DNA of 64,000 bases from assembly GCA_006176705.1 (NCBI GenBank), contig QRFJ01000771.1, positions 124,001 to 188,000 on the forward strand, given 5' to 3'. A program made the translations under genes and the position numbers. Every line of letters begins with the position of its first letter. The first letter of the stretch is position 1. Below the pieces are notes generated by a model that saw only the letters and a list, made by a program, of their open reading frames with translations, was not told the origin of the DNA and made no database searches. This document shows, one piece after another, positions 22,709-34,960 of this stretch. The DNA is from Cocos nucifera (taxonomy: Eukaryota; Streptophyta; Magnoliopsida; Arecales; Arecaceae).

Positions 22709-25188
22709 GAGAGGATCAGCATAGGTTCATGCTAACGTCGGCGCAGGAATTTGAAGATTTAATGCATGTGGTAAGTTCATGATGATATTGCCATTTGCAC
22801 AGTCATGGATGCTAATATAAAAATCATTCTGCAAAATCCAAGTCCAACTTACACTGAGCTTCTCAAGTCTCTCCTATGTCCTGATCATTGTGAAAGACCG
22901 TTGATCCTTGGGACTTGACTGCCCATGCACGCATTCTTAGCCTTAAAAAGGTCGTTGGTGACTTGATATTGGCTGCGCGACTCTTTCCTCAAACATTCCT
23001 GCAGGTAGTCCAACATTTGCGAGCAGTCCGAGTATGCTTCATGGTGGCGCGGAGCTCAATCAACATGCTGAGCCAAACATACGTCTGGCTATTGTCTTCG
23101 GCAATGCCATTTTCCAGAGACGCTCTGTTCTTGGATGGAGAGCTGGTAAGGTGGGAGGGTCTGGCGCCAAAAATTGTTAACTCTCTGTAACTCCTAAAAA
23201 TTGTAGTTGGAGCCATCTTTATAATGGGTCAGTCAGTATGTGTGTCTAGGATTATCAGTGCCAGTGGGTTGGACGCAGACATTTTGCTTGGTAGATGAGA
23301 AAGAAGTTGCTAGCTAGATCTGTGAATTTTGACTTGACCAATTTTGTTTAGGAATTTAATTTTTAATACATTAAGCTCCACTATTCTCGATCCTACACTC
23401 TCTCTGGAGATGCGAAAATTCCGCGATTGATGAGGTTTGCTAGTGGGTGTCGGTCTCAACAAACTACTCGCTCACCTCACTTACAGTTATTGGTGATGGG
23501 ATTAGCCATGATGAAGCAACCGTTGTTCAATGATCTCTAAAGCATGGGCAGCCCAACTTGGCTCTAATTCATGAATCCACCTGTATCCAGAAATTGATCC
23601 GAATCTAGTTAAGGTTCCGACCACCATTTGCACATAGATTAGGTTGCCTATTAGGTTCTGTATATCACGCGTATCCGGAAATATTTAGCAAACCTCATCT
23701 CGCAGCCCATAGATCCAGTGCCTAATTAGACATGGGTTGCGTCTTCCTCGGGTGCAGACTAGTCCACTGTATCCAGCAGAGAACAATCGAACCCGGGAAG
23801 GCCCGCACATCTACAAGGTGGAAACCACGACTTAATTTTTCTTAGGAAATTGATTCAGGTTATTAAACTAGACTGGTTAGTCATAAAATTGACTAGACTA
23901 GGTGCAATGGGTCACTCGGATTATTGACCACCGTCAGATCAGCAACTGTGTCTAACAGATATGCCAAGGTAAGTGAACCGGTGGAAGAATATCGTTAACT
24001 CGCACAAGGAACGCAATTCAGGTCGAGTAGCTTTGCCAATAAAAACCAGTCGGGGTCGTTCTGTGCTACACTTATTAGACACAAAAAATTGTTGAAGTCA
24101 GAACTAATTGGTTAGCCTATCAATCCAGACTCTAACCTTCTGAGCTAATTAGGTTTGCTTGATCGTGGACCGATCTTGAACCCAAGACTTATTCTATTAG
24201 GCTGGTCAATTAAGCATTGTTGATGCCCATCTAACCAACTTTTGATTCGGTTTGATCAACCGTTAGACTAATTGAGCTAGTACCAAGCCCGAACCCAGTA
24301 TATGAAATAGTCTAAATTGAAATTCTCATTTAGAACAATTGATATTCATAAAGCTTAATTCTTATTAAGTTGGGTCATAAAAAAATATGCACAATAAATC
24401 CTAGGGTTTCAAGAGATCTAGTGTGCAGAAATAAGTTTTGGGTTTTCTGATTAAGGACGAACATGCAGCAGCCCCTAACAGTCATAAAGAACACGGAAGG
24501 GCACTGCATCAGAATATGAGAGAGGGCCTTTAAAACCCCCTCTTCATTCTTATACCGGAACGGTAACTGCACACACACACACACGTAAATGCACAGAACA
24601 TGTAAATTCTACAAAAACAGGTTATAGATCGAATATATATATCTATATACAAATTTAGATCTAATCAAAATGGCATATTTTGCATACATCTCAATGTATC
24701 AATCATTGCAATACAGATCCCTAAATCTCACATAACTCCAACACTATAAAAATTGACTACCCATGATCTCATCACACTTCTATCCCGACATATGTAGAAC
24801 TATTCTACTACTAGTCTAGTCATGCATCTATCATATCGTCATATGATATTTAAAAATTAAATAATTTATTTTGCTGTTTATCCAAGATGTTAATTATAGC
24901 CACTTATAATATCGAAAACAGTAAATATAGAAGATCTAAAATATGAGTTTATCATATTAGTAATCAAAGACAGATCAAAACTATTCTATGAGAACGTATT
25001 GCTGATTTATGGAAATATGTCCACTGCATATTTCATGTTCTGAGATCAAAATCATTTTAATTTTTAATTTTTTCTAATTTCAGATCTGATTGCACATCTA
25101 GTGACATATGAAATCATGTTATTTTCTAATTAAAATAAAAATTAAAATCAGATCTAAACTAATTTAGGAACATGGCTTGATACTCAGT
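22709..25188 (-). pseudogene. Noisy duplicate of copia-2 gag and leader (probable assembly artefact)
   Basis: Follows 19,550-21,984 base for base except for frequent single-base insertions and deletions. At sites where copia-1 and copia-2 differ it takes the copia-2 state (for example 'agagacgctct', and 'cattcaggtcgagtag' against copia-1 'cattcgagtcgagtag'). Gag is unreadable; leader and primer site (about 25,172-25,186) can be traced. Confidence 0.8.
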
Positions 25189-27595
25189 TGAAGGGTAAAT
25201 TCCTGATTTCCCGGTCCAGGTTGCGTTCAGATCTGATTAGATCAAAGTAGATTGATTTAAAAAATTTTCTTTGATCTAATCAATTTGAATAAATTTTAGA
25301 TCTGATTCTTATATTAATAAATAAAATTAAAATATAGATAAATTAAATTTCAGATATTTAATTTACCTGATTGGAAATTCTATACCTGTAGATATCCTGA
25401 TTGCAGCCGGAAGGTCTGGATCTAGCCACGGCAAGTGCCTGGCCCTCTAACGTACTCACTCGGGTGGATCTGGAGAAACCTCTTCTTCTCTAGTCACAAA
25501 CCCCATCCCCCCCAAAGAAAAAATCCAAGAAAAAATGTCCCCCCCCCCTGGGGATCGAAAAAAAAAAATCTTTGGGAAAAAAAGGAAAAAAAAAAATATC
25601 CCCCTTCAAAAAATGTCTTTTGAAGATCTGCAGTCGTCCTTGTTGGCAGCACGCAGCCTTCTTGCTTTGATCGCTTCTTGATCTGAATCGCAACCAAAAC
25701 TAAGTCCAAAACACCTTTTGGACTGGAGAGCGTCAAGGGAGAAGAGAGTATGGTGTGAGAAGGAGGGGAGAGCAGCCTTGGAACGGTGGGAAAATCTGCT
25801 CTTGATATTCACTTGTCCTTAGGATTAGGTTGGCGAGTCTTATTTATAGACCTCTGTGAATCCACTCCTCTCCTCTCAATCCAATCACAAAACCCTTGTG
25901 AAATCAGAATCTAAATCTGATGTGTTTGAAAAAAGACCCCCTGGGATCCTACATCAGGCAGCGCCACATATGGATCTTAAGTCCATATAGAGATCATAGG
26001 TGGCAGTCCAACAAGCATCACCTATCCTACTTTGGGTCACAACCCATAGACGTGCCACCTTCTCAACTTGCCAGGTTATGGTCAGGCGGGTACACGGTCC
26101 CCCACCAGCTAGTCCCATAAGGTGCACGAGCATGTGGTCAAAGTCAATAGGATGAATGTCAACGTTTTGACCAATCAAAGGGTAGACTTTGACCAAAGTC
26201 AAAGTAACAAGAAATGGCAGGGTGACCAAAAAGGCAGGTAATTGTCTTACAATAAACAACCTATTCTTACTTGGACATACCTCAGTCAAGAACCATGGAG
26301 GTGAAGGACCTCTAATTGGAGGCACAAGAGAGGTTTTGGTCCTCAGTCAGGAGCAATTGATTGATAGTGAAAAAAGAATCGTTAGGGTTCCAATCGGGGC
26401 TAAGCACGATTTTCCCCGTGGACCTTAATTGAATGCTGCTAATTGCACAGTATGCAAGATTTGAACTAGATCAGTCTAATTGTATGATCACAGACTCAAA
26501 CCTTGTTTGTGTGCGACCTTAAGTTAGGTTATAGTTCTGTCTGGTAATGGGATATTCACTTGAATCTCTATGCGGAGAGAGAGAGCCGAAACTTAGCATG
26601 GAAGAGAACTTCGCTTCTGATATCGAAAACAAGCTAGAATGATAGATTCATCTAAAGATCATTCTAATTGCTCCCAACAAAATCCAACCCAAGTGACACC
26701 TAGCAGTATAGTGGTGGCAACCCATTCAGAGCTGATTGCGAACGGCTCGTTTGGTGCAGTTACCTGTTTGTGATTCAAGTTCTTTATTGAGTTGCCCCTG
26801 ATCAGATTAAGGGTTAAGTGTGAATTCGTCAAACCCTAGTTTCCTGTCATATGAAATGTATCATTCGATTCGGTCCATTGTTGAAAACTAAATAGAAACT
26901 CTTCTATTTATTTCTACGTCTAACCATGCCATGGACTTTTTGGACTTGAATTCCGATGATCAGTCATATGGCTACTCCTCTAACCACCGAGGTAGATAGA
27001 TCCCATCGTTGATGCATCCAGTTCCTACAATGAACATGTCACAGCCAACATACACCTCAGGGTTCCATATGGCTAGGAGACCGAGTAATGGTGTAGTCAA
27101 ACTATAACACCCTCAAGGTGAACTGCGATGCATCTCAGGTCAAAGAACCAGACACACTACTGCAGCATCGAGTCAGTCATTGACGAGAAGGTAGACGCCC
27201 TAATGACTACTCGAGGTGGTCACGCTCAGTGCCCTCGTTCTCTAACGAGTACCTGTACTCTCGCTCCGGTGTCTCCACACCGTAGACTCAAGACTCATCT
27301 ACTAAAGAGAAGCGATCGTACACCAACCTTCCGGATCAATCACCATCCTCGTGATGATCCTATGGTCGGGAGCTGTTTATGAGTTAATAATGATTATTCA
27401 TGTCTTAAATTTTCAACTCTTGAAAATATGAATTATCATTACCATTAACTCAAAGGATGTATCACAGACACTAAATACACATGTGTGATAGAAAATAACC
27501 CATTTCATTAATTATAGTCAAAATTATAATTTTGCCCTTAGAAGTGTATTACAAGTGTCAGCCAATTCTGGCTTCTAGGGCACATATATCTAACA
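25189..27595 (-). repeat. Copia-2 5' LTR, noisy then clean copy
   Basis: Starts TGAAGGG next to the degraded primer site and ends TCTAACA before CAAAC. Up to about 26,990 it is full of indels, including a homopolymer block at 25,495-25,615. From about 27,020 it is clean and nearly identical to 15,920-16,491. Confidence 0.85.
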
Positions 27596-27600
27596 CAAAC

Positions 27601-28350
27601 CACTAATCCTCCACCTAGATCTGTGATAGGGCACCTCCCTCCTTGGGCTTGAGGGAGACACCCCTTCTCTAGGGCTTCTTCAAGAACCCTAGGATGGCAA
27701 CTCTAGAGAGAAGAGAAGAAGAGAGTTGAGGGAGAAAAGGTTTGTATTCCATAGCATTATGAAATCCTAATACAATCTATGTATTTATACTTAGCCATTA
27801 GGCCCGACCAAAAAACTCCCCGGCTAACCCAATACATGAAAGCACTCACCGAGCCCATATACATCCATGTCTCCTATGCTCTCATCCTTTGGATCTAGAC
27901 CTAACCCATACATGAATTAGCCACCTTAAGACCTCTCAAACTAGGCCTTAAGATCCCTAGAATCAACCCAGACCCTAGCTTAAAACAGACCCTCCTGTAA
28001 CTCTGCCCATACATTGAGCCAACTTAGTCTCAGCACTGAGCCAACTAAGTTCCACTGGGTCAGCTTAGTACAAAATTGAGCTAGCCCAGTCCTATGCCGT
28101 GCTAGCGGTCTCAAATACGTAGCTCTCTGTTTTGCCTGTGCTCTGAGACTTAGCCAACTCAATTTTGGACTAAGCCAGCTAACCTGCAGAAAATCTTCAT
28201 TTTGCAGTCTTGATTCCTCAGTTTTGATTCCTTTCTTCACCTTGTGTCCCAGATCTTCGAAGCACCAACCAAGCTCCTAGAATTTCTGGAGCCAACCCCC
28301 TGACTCCTTTCGTGGCCTCCCAAGGCTTGGGAGCACCACAAATCCTCACA
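27601..28350 (-). repeat. B-II 3' LTR, right part
   Basis: 750 bp completing the LTR begun at 14,028. Ends AATCCTCACA (minus-strand start TGTGAGGATT). Contains the TATAAATA complement at 27,782-27,789 and tGAGCCaacTtAG-type repeats near 28,010-28,190. Confidence 0.85.
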
Positions 28351-29959
28351 ATCTCCACCTTGGTGCTCTCAAGCCTTGGCAAACCTCTCGACATTGACTT
28401 CCTACATGATCATACTGTCCGTGCACACTCGACATCATCTATGCAAACATCCCCTCTGCCAATTCTCTTCAGCTGTTGCGCACGCTTGAGGCCTTTGAGA
28501 TGACCACCTCCACCGCTGAAGACTTGTGCTTGCTTCTTGGCACCACCCTTGAATTATGGGATCCCTTCTACTTAGCAGCTGCATCACTTTCTCTAAACTT
28601 TCCTGGAGAATCTATAGTATTTTTGCACCAGCACATGCTGTACCACCTGACATGATCTCCTCAGAGCTGTGCCTGTCCACCTGCATGCATCGCTCCACCT
28701 GAAACTGTGCATCACCGATGCTTTGAACTCATGTCAAATTTTCTCTCCACTTATGAAGCCACCACTATAGAGATCCACCTATATCCGAAGTGCACCTGAT
28801 GCCATAGAAGTCAACCCTATCACCAAGTCCCTCGAGGTCAACGACCCAATGCTGCACTGTTGGGCCTACTGCTTTACATTGAACACCGTCGCTACTCCTT
28901 CAAACACTCCGCACTCTGCGGCCCTCTTTAAAGCCATCTCGAATACCTCCGCCCTTCTCTTCTACCCCTACACTAGCCATTGCTTCAGTTGTGCCCGGAG
29001 AACCATCCTCCACCTGAACCGTGACTCTCCCTGGTGCTCCTGTAGAAGAAATCTGATCCATGATACTCCTGGCTGCTAAAGACCTCTGGTGCTCCCTAAG
29101 ACTCCTTGGCTCTCCCTGAGACCTACACCCGATCTCTCTGAGATACCACTGACACTCTCTATTGAGATACACTCCTCAGCTGCTGTACCATCGAGACTCT
29201 CTCAGCCCTTATGCCTCTAGGATAGCGCTCCTGCAGCGCTCCAGTGCTCCCTGACTCATCTCTGCACTGCTCTACAATCATCTAGCCCAAACCTACTGGA
29301 CCTTCATGGATCATCCATCTCCATCATCTCCAAGGTTTCATAAATTCATGCTCTGATCAAACCAGTGAATACATCTCTGACTACTTTCCCATCTTCCAGA
29401 CATCAAAGGACGTATAGTCGCTTCTTTAGCCATCCTTCGATCATTATCCCTTAGAAAACCTCTCTTCAACAGCCCTATACTGCCCATCTTTCTAGAGAAT
29501 TCTGATGCTCTCTACTGAGATACCTTCCTCGGCTGCTGCATCGTCGAGCCTCTCTCAGCCCTACATCTTTAGTGAAGCGCTACTACAGCACTCCAGCACT
29601 CCCTGCCTGTCACATAACCGTCATACACCCCGACCTTTCCTCCAAGATTGATCAGTAAATCATGCACCAAATCCTTCCACCCTGAGAAAATCCCTTCTCA
29701 TTAATCCTCTCAACCTCCATCTTCTACTCGCTACTCCCGGTTGGCCAAACCACAGCAATAATAAAGATAGATTTGAGACATACTGTGGAATCTTTATGCA
29801 AATTTCTGATTTCATCTTGTATGACTTCTCCTTCCCTTCCATGCACCATCAAGCTCTAAAAATCTGGCTCTCAAAGCTAGCTCTTTCCATGCACTATCAA
29901 GCTCTGAAACCTTGTTCCTTCCATGCACCATCAGGCTCTAAAAGCTGGCTCTGATACCA
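28351..29959 (-). other. B-II internal region
   Basis: 1,609 bp, reverse complement of B-I's internal region. A purine tract (AAGGTGGAGAT on the minus strand) adjoins the LTR at 28,351. Modules recur near 29,160 and 29,515 (about 355 bp apart). The 28,900-29,172 frame has VTVQVEDGSPGTTEAMASVG, shared with B-I. The gag-like leader peptide is frameshifted (29,660-29,842). No pol. Confidence 0.65.
29947..29959 (-). promoter_or_regulatory. B-II primer-binding site
   Basis: TGGTATCAGAGCC on the minus strand, directly abutting the LTR end at 29,960 without a spacer. Confidence 0.8.
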
Positions 29960-30887
29960 TATTATCCTCCACAATGTTCCAGGTATCACCTAGCTCAGAT
30001 ACCAAATTATAGACCCATGATTTTGCTTGAACGTCAATCATCCTTGACATCACAAGCATCGATATCATGTTGCAGAAGCTCCTGATCTTTAGCATGGACT
30101 TGAAGAAACTTGTGATGTTCTCTATGCACAGCAAACCACCGATCCTCCACCTAGATCTGTGATGGGGCACCTCCCTCCTTGGGCTTGAAGGAGATGCCCC
30201 CTTCTCTAGGGCTTCTTCAAGAACCCTAGGATGGCAACTCTAGAGAGAAAAAAAGAAGAGAGTTGAGGGAGAAAAGGTCTGTATTTCATAGCATTATGAA
30301 ACCTTAATACAACCTATGTCTTTATACATAGCCATTAGGCCCAACCAAAAAACTTTCTGGCTAACCCAATACATGAAAGCACTCACCGAGCCCACGTACA
30401 TCCATGTCTCCCATGCTCTCATCCTCTGGATCTAAATCTGACCCATACATGAATTAGCCACCTTAAGACCTCTCAAACCAGGCCTTAAGACTCTTAAGAT
30501 CAACCCAGACCCTAGCTCAAAATAGACCCTCGCGTAACTCTGCCCGCGCACTGAGCCGGCTTAGTCTCAGCACTGAGCCGACTAAGTTCCACTGGGTCGG
30601 CTCAGTCCAAAACTTAGCCAACCCAGTCCTGTGCCATGCCAACAGTTTCGAACGTGCAGCTCTCTATTTTATTTATGCTCTGAGACTTAGCCGACCTAAT
30701 TTTGAACTGAGCTGGCTAACCTATAGAAAATCTTCTTTCTATAGTCTTGATTCTCTAGCTTTGGTTTCTTGCTTCACCTGATGTTCTAGGTCTTCGAAGC
30801 GCCAACCAAGCCCCTAGAATCCTCGAAGCCAACCTCCTAACTCCTCTTGTGGCCTCTCAAGGATTGGGAGCACCACAAATCCTCATA
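29960..30887 (-). repeat. B-II 5' LTR (complete, 928 bp)
   Basis: Uninterrupted LTR, plus-strand TATTATC...CCTCATA; the last CA has become TA. It shows the empty-site state of the copia-2 target near 30,137. Two further primer-site-like motifs lie inside it near 29,990-30,005 and 30,058-30,068. Confidence 0.85.
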
Positions 30888-30892
30888 GTATC

Positions 30893-30993
30893 GATGCTTG
30901 TGATGTCAAGGATGATTGGCGTTCGAGCGATATCATGGATCTATAATTTGGTATTAGAGCTAGATGATAACTGGGATGTTGTGGATAATAATA
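30893..30993 (+). repeat. B-I 3' LTR, right part
   Basis: 101 bp completing the LTR cut at 14,027, ending GGATAATAATA. Followed by CATAC (30,994-30,998), the right target copy of B-I. Confidence 0.85.
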
Positions 30994-30998
30994 CATAC

Positions 30999-31847
30999 CA
31001 TAGATCATCACCTAGATCTATGCTGGGGCACCTTCCTCATTGGCCTTAAGGTAGGCACCCTCTCTCTCTAGAGCTTCTTCAAGAATCTAGGACAACAACA
31101 CTAGAGAGAAGAGAAAAAAGAGATTGAAAGAGAAAAGATTTGTATTGATTGCTACTTTTAAAAAACCTAATACAACCTATGTATTTATACATAGTCATTT
31201 GGCCCAACCAAAAACTTTTCTAGCTAATCCAATACATGAAAGCACTCACCGAGCCCATGTACACCTATGTCTCCCATGCTCTCATCCCTAAGATCTAAAC
31301 CCGACCCATACATGAGTTATCCTCCTTTAGACCTCTTAAACCAAGCCTTAAGATCCCTAGGATAAGTCTTTGTCCAAATCCAAAATAGACCCTCGCATAG
31401 CTCTTCCCGTGCACTAAGCTGGCTCAGTCCCAGCATTGAGCTGGCTAACCTGAGACTAGGTCGGCTTAGTTTCAGAATGAGCCAATTTAGTTGCATGCCA
31501 TCCTGCAGTCCCGAAAATACTCCTCTCTGTTTGGCCTGTGCATTGAGACTTAGCCAACCCAGTCTTAGACTGAGCCTACTAACCTGCAGAAGAGTCCTTT
31601 TCTACAGTCTTCATGCTCCAGCTTTGGTTCCTTGCTCCACCTTATGTCCCAGTTCTCTGAATCACCAACTAAGCCCCTCAAGGTCCTCAATACCTAAACC
31701 TCAAGCCCATGGAGGGCTAAACACCACCTCCACCCTAGGATAACTCCTATCCTAGCTCTAGGACTACTCTTGTCCTAGTCTCCTGGAGTCAACATCCTGA
31801 CTCCTCCCATAGCCTTCCAAGGCTTTGAAGCACCATCAATCCTCACA
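30999..31847 (-). repeat. B-III 3' LTR, fragment 3
   Basis: 849 bp, resuming at the base where 10,850 stopped when aligned to 44,355 onward. Ends AATCCTCACA. Carries the segment at 31,690-31,780 that is specific to B-III LTRs. Confidence 0.85.
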
Positions 31848-32041
31848 ATCTCCACCTTGGTGCACCAAGCCTTAGCAAATCCTTTATCAATGCCCTCCTA
31901 CATGATCTCGCTATCACTGCACATCTTGACAGCCCCTTATGCAAACATCACCTCCGCCAATCCTCTTTAGCTACTGTGCACCCTTGGAGACCTTTGGGAT
32001 GACCACCTCTATGGTTGAAAACCTAGCATGCTCCTTTGCAC
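31848..32041 (-). other. B-III internal region, 3' end
   Basis: Starts with the complement of the purine tract (atctccaccttgg) and matches 28,351-28,545. Interrupted by copia-3; TGCAC at 32,037-32,041 is the left target copy. Confidence 0.75.
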
Positions 32042-34322
32042 TGAAGGAAAAATTCTATTTCCCAGGTCAGGTTCATTCTGATCTGATTGGATCAAGAAGA
32101 ATATTTTAAAAATTTTTCTCTTAAATCTAAATTAGATCTAAGACTCTTCAGATCTGATTTTATCAATCTGATAAAATAAAATAAAATAAAATAAATTAAA
32201 ACTAATTTAATTATATCTTGTTATGGGTAATCCTATTATCCTGTGATCCTGATGTTTGATTGAGGTTCTGGATGAGCCACATAAGTGCCTGGCCTCTACC
32301 GGTATCCACTTGAGCAGGATCTAGTGATCTTCTTCTTTCCAATCTATCCTCCAAAAATTAGATCTGGATCTGATCTTGAAGGTCTTCAAAATGGCTTTTG
32401 AAGATCAGTCATTGTCTCTTATAGTAGTGCTGCCTTCTTCCTTTCCGGTCGCCTTTCTCTTGCTTGGATCGCACCAAACTGGAGCCCAAAGCCTCTTGGG
32501 CAAGGAGAGGAGAGAGAGAATCAGAGGGTGGCATGGAGAAGGAGGAAGAGGGGCTATGTGGCATGGGCAAAGAAAGAAAACTCTAAATCCTAAGCGCAGA
32601 CAGGGTTTATATAGACCTTACTGTGCCATGCAGTGCCACATCATCCCGATCAATCATGGCTCATTATGCAATCAGTTATAAATTTGATTAGTGGGATGAC
32701 ATCATTTGATCCAATCAGATTAAAGTCCCTCACAAACCTCCTTAGGTGGCACCAAGACTGGTCAAAGAAGACTCTATGACACCACCCAAGTAGAGAGTAT
32801 GAAGCAACCTGGAGTCCCATCTGTATGGGACTCCAAGCATCATCCTCATTGGGTGCATGCCTCCCTAGTCGTGCGCCCCCTCCCTTTCTGCCTTTTAGTA
32901 GGGGGATAAAGCCCCATCTTCTCTCTTATGGGTGCATGACATATGGGCAGATGTCTAAGTGTCAAAGATCAACATTTGAACAAAGCCAAAGACAAGATTT
33001 AGCAGATGATGAAAAATGGTAGGTGTTATCTCAAATTTATCTCATAAATTAAGACAACCCTTTTCTGATTTGAAAAAGCTCCAATCAGATCAAGTAAAAG
33101 TTTTTGAGTGAGCCTAAATATATTTGGCTTAGTCAAGAAAAGCTTTAATGATTGTTGATGGAGAACATTAGGCTCAATCGTGTGCTAGCACGATTTCCTT
33201 GAACCTAATTGAATCTTATTCAAATCAACTGAACTGGGTTAGTCAAATTGATGATATCCAGATCCAAACTCTTGTTTATGTGATCCAGTTAGGTTTAATT
33301 CCATATGGTAACATGATATATCATGATCTCTATCATCGACATCATCAACACACCTTCCGATGGATCAGAACTTTTCTGATTCAGACAACTAGTATGATCG
33401 ATCATACAAATCATTCTAATTGCTCCCAAAATCCACCAATGACGCCTAGCAGCATATGGTGGCAACCCATTAGAACTAAAAATAAACCTCTCGGTGTAGT
33501 TACCTATGTGATTAATTTTCTCTATCTTAAGCCCTGATTGGATTAGGATTAAGGTGATCTCATCAAACTCTAATTTCCATCATATGAATTAATCATCGAT
33601 TCAAGCCCAATGTGAAAACCCTAATAGAAACTCTTTCTATTATTTCACTCTGCCATGGCCAGGGCTTATGGACTTGATTCACATGATCATCATAGGGCTG
33701 CTCCTCATCTACCGAGTTAGATAGATCCTTTATTGGTGCAATTCAATTCCTACAATGAACATGTTAGAGCCAACATACACCTCAGGGTTCCAAATGGCTA
33801 GGAGACTGAGTTATGGTGAAGTCAAATTATAACACCCTCAAGGTGAACTATCGATGCACCTCAGGTCAAAGAACCAGACACACCACGCAGCTTCGAGCTA
33901 GTCATCGACGAGAAGGTAGACTTCCTCATGACTGCTCGAGATGGTCATGCTCAGTGCCCTCATTCTCTAACGAGTATCTAAACTCTCGCTCTGGTGTCTC
34001 TACACTATAGACTCAAGAGTCATCTATCCTAAAGAAGCGATCGTACACCAATCTTTCAGATCAATCACCATCCTTATTGTGATCCTATGGTCGGAAGCAT
34101 TTTATGAGTTAATAATGAAAATTTATGTCTTAAATTTTTAACTCTTAAAAATATGAACTATCATTACCATTAACTTAAGGGATGTATCACAGACACTTTT
34201 AAATACGCATTATGATAGAAAGTAATCTATTTTATTATTTATAGTTAAAATTATAATTTTATCCTTAGATGTGTATTATAAGTGTCAGCCAATTCTGGCT
34301 TCTAGGGCACACATATCTAACA
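32042..34322 (-). repeat. Copia-3 3' LTR (2,281 bp)
   Basis: TGAAGG...TCTAACA. TATATAAA box complement at 32,606-32,613, GTGCTAGCAC at 33,182-33,191. At about 33,392 the third hairpin has become a 16-bp perfect palindrome GTATGATCGATCATAC. Confidence 0.95.
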
Positions 34323-34334
34323 AACTCCCACTTG
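34323..34334 (-). promoter_or_regulatory. Copia-3 polypurine tract
   Basis: CAAGTGGGAGTT on the minus strand, adjoining the LTR start. Confidence 0.8.
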
Positions 34335-34960
34335 ACCTAAAGCCAATTGGCTACAAATCTAAGTCCCATCTTCTCAAGATGGGTTTCAATCTTCTGTTGG
34401 CCCAACGGCTTTGTGAGTGGGTCTGCGACATTGTATGCAGAGTCGACTCTCTTGACCTCGACATAATCTTTCTTGAGGTAATTGCGGATGAGGTGATATC
34501 ACCGCTCGATGTACTTGGATTTTTGGTGAGACCTCGGCTCCTTAGCAAGGACTATGATGCCATTGTTGTCGTAGTACAGAGGAATGGCATTCGATGGCAT
34601 TACTTCAATCTCTATGATGAATTTCTTGTATCAGAATGCCTCCTTCATAGCTTCTGATGCAGCGATGCATTCTGCTTCCATGGTGGAATCTACTATTACT
34701 GTCTGCTTGGAACTTTTTCAACTGATAGCACCACCATTGCATACAAACTGACTCCTAAATGTCAACTTTTGATCATCTATATCAAATATAAAATCCGAGT
34801 CTATATATTCCTAGACTTGGAGTTCTCCATTATCAAAAACTAATAACATATCCTTAGTTCTTCTCAAGTACTTAAGGATATATTTCACAAAAGTCTAGTG
34901 TTCTTCACCTAGATTCGACTGATATCTGCTCGTGACACTCACAACATGGGCTATATCAGG

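Larger units (their letters stand above)
14205..27595 (-). mobile_element. Copia-2: youngest copia element, carrying an assembly duplication
   Basis: TG...CA element flanked by a perfect CAAAC duplication (14,200-14,204 and 27,596-27,600). The window gives 13.4 kb, but LTR + internal region + LTR computed from its clean half is about 10.1 kb. The excess corresponds to the gap-adjacent repeat at 22,709-25,900. The right LTR end (about 27,030-27,595) differs from 15,930-16,491 at only about six sites by eye, so this is the most recent insertion. It lacks the protease segment. Confidence 0.9.
14028..30887 (-). mobile_element. B-II: family-B element inside the B-I LTR, split by copia-2
   Basis: Minus-strand. 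3' LTR 14,028-14,204 plus 27,601-28,350 (927 bp), internal region 28,351-29,959 (1,609 bp, matching B-I's 1,603), 5' LTR 29,960-30,887. TSD GTATC at 14,023-14,027 and 30,888-30,892. Both LTRs begin TATTATC on the plus strand, confirming the TG...TA ends. No pol domain. Confidence 0.85.
10851..30993 (+). mobile_element. B-I: family-B element, split by B-II
   Basis: Plus-strand, non-autonomous. 5' LTR 10,851-11,607, internal region 11,608-13,210 (1,603 bp), 3' LTR 13,211-14,027 continued at 30,893-30,993. TSD CATAC at 10,846-10,850 and 30,994-30,998. The right end is ...GATAATA, so the LTR has TG...TA ends. No pol motif. Joining the flanks restores the B-III LTR sequence around 44,350, which supports the boundaries. 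Confidence 0.85.

Noticed and set aside
24569..24585. (CA)n microsatellite
   Set aside because: Inside the noisy region; the clean counterpart near 21,375 has no such repeat, so likely sequence error.
22709..25900. Real tandem duplication of copia gag, leader and LTR start
   Set aside because: Differences from 19,550-22,683 are mostly single-base indels, not substitutions; it starts at an N gap, and one TSD encloses everything. An assembly artefact is simpler.
10851..30993. A single fold-back (palindromic) transposon
   Set aside because: The two arms have separate target duplications (CATAC and GTATC) and separate primer sites, so they are two insertions of one family in opposite orientation.
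32376..32681. Plus-strand frame of 101 codons (also 40,509-40,727)
   Set aside because: Both lie in the two LTRs of copia-3, so their similarity is due to LTR duplication; antisense to the element and no recognisable domain.
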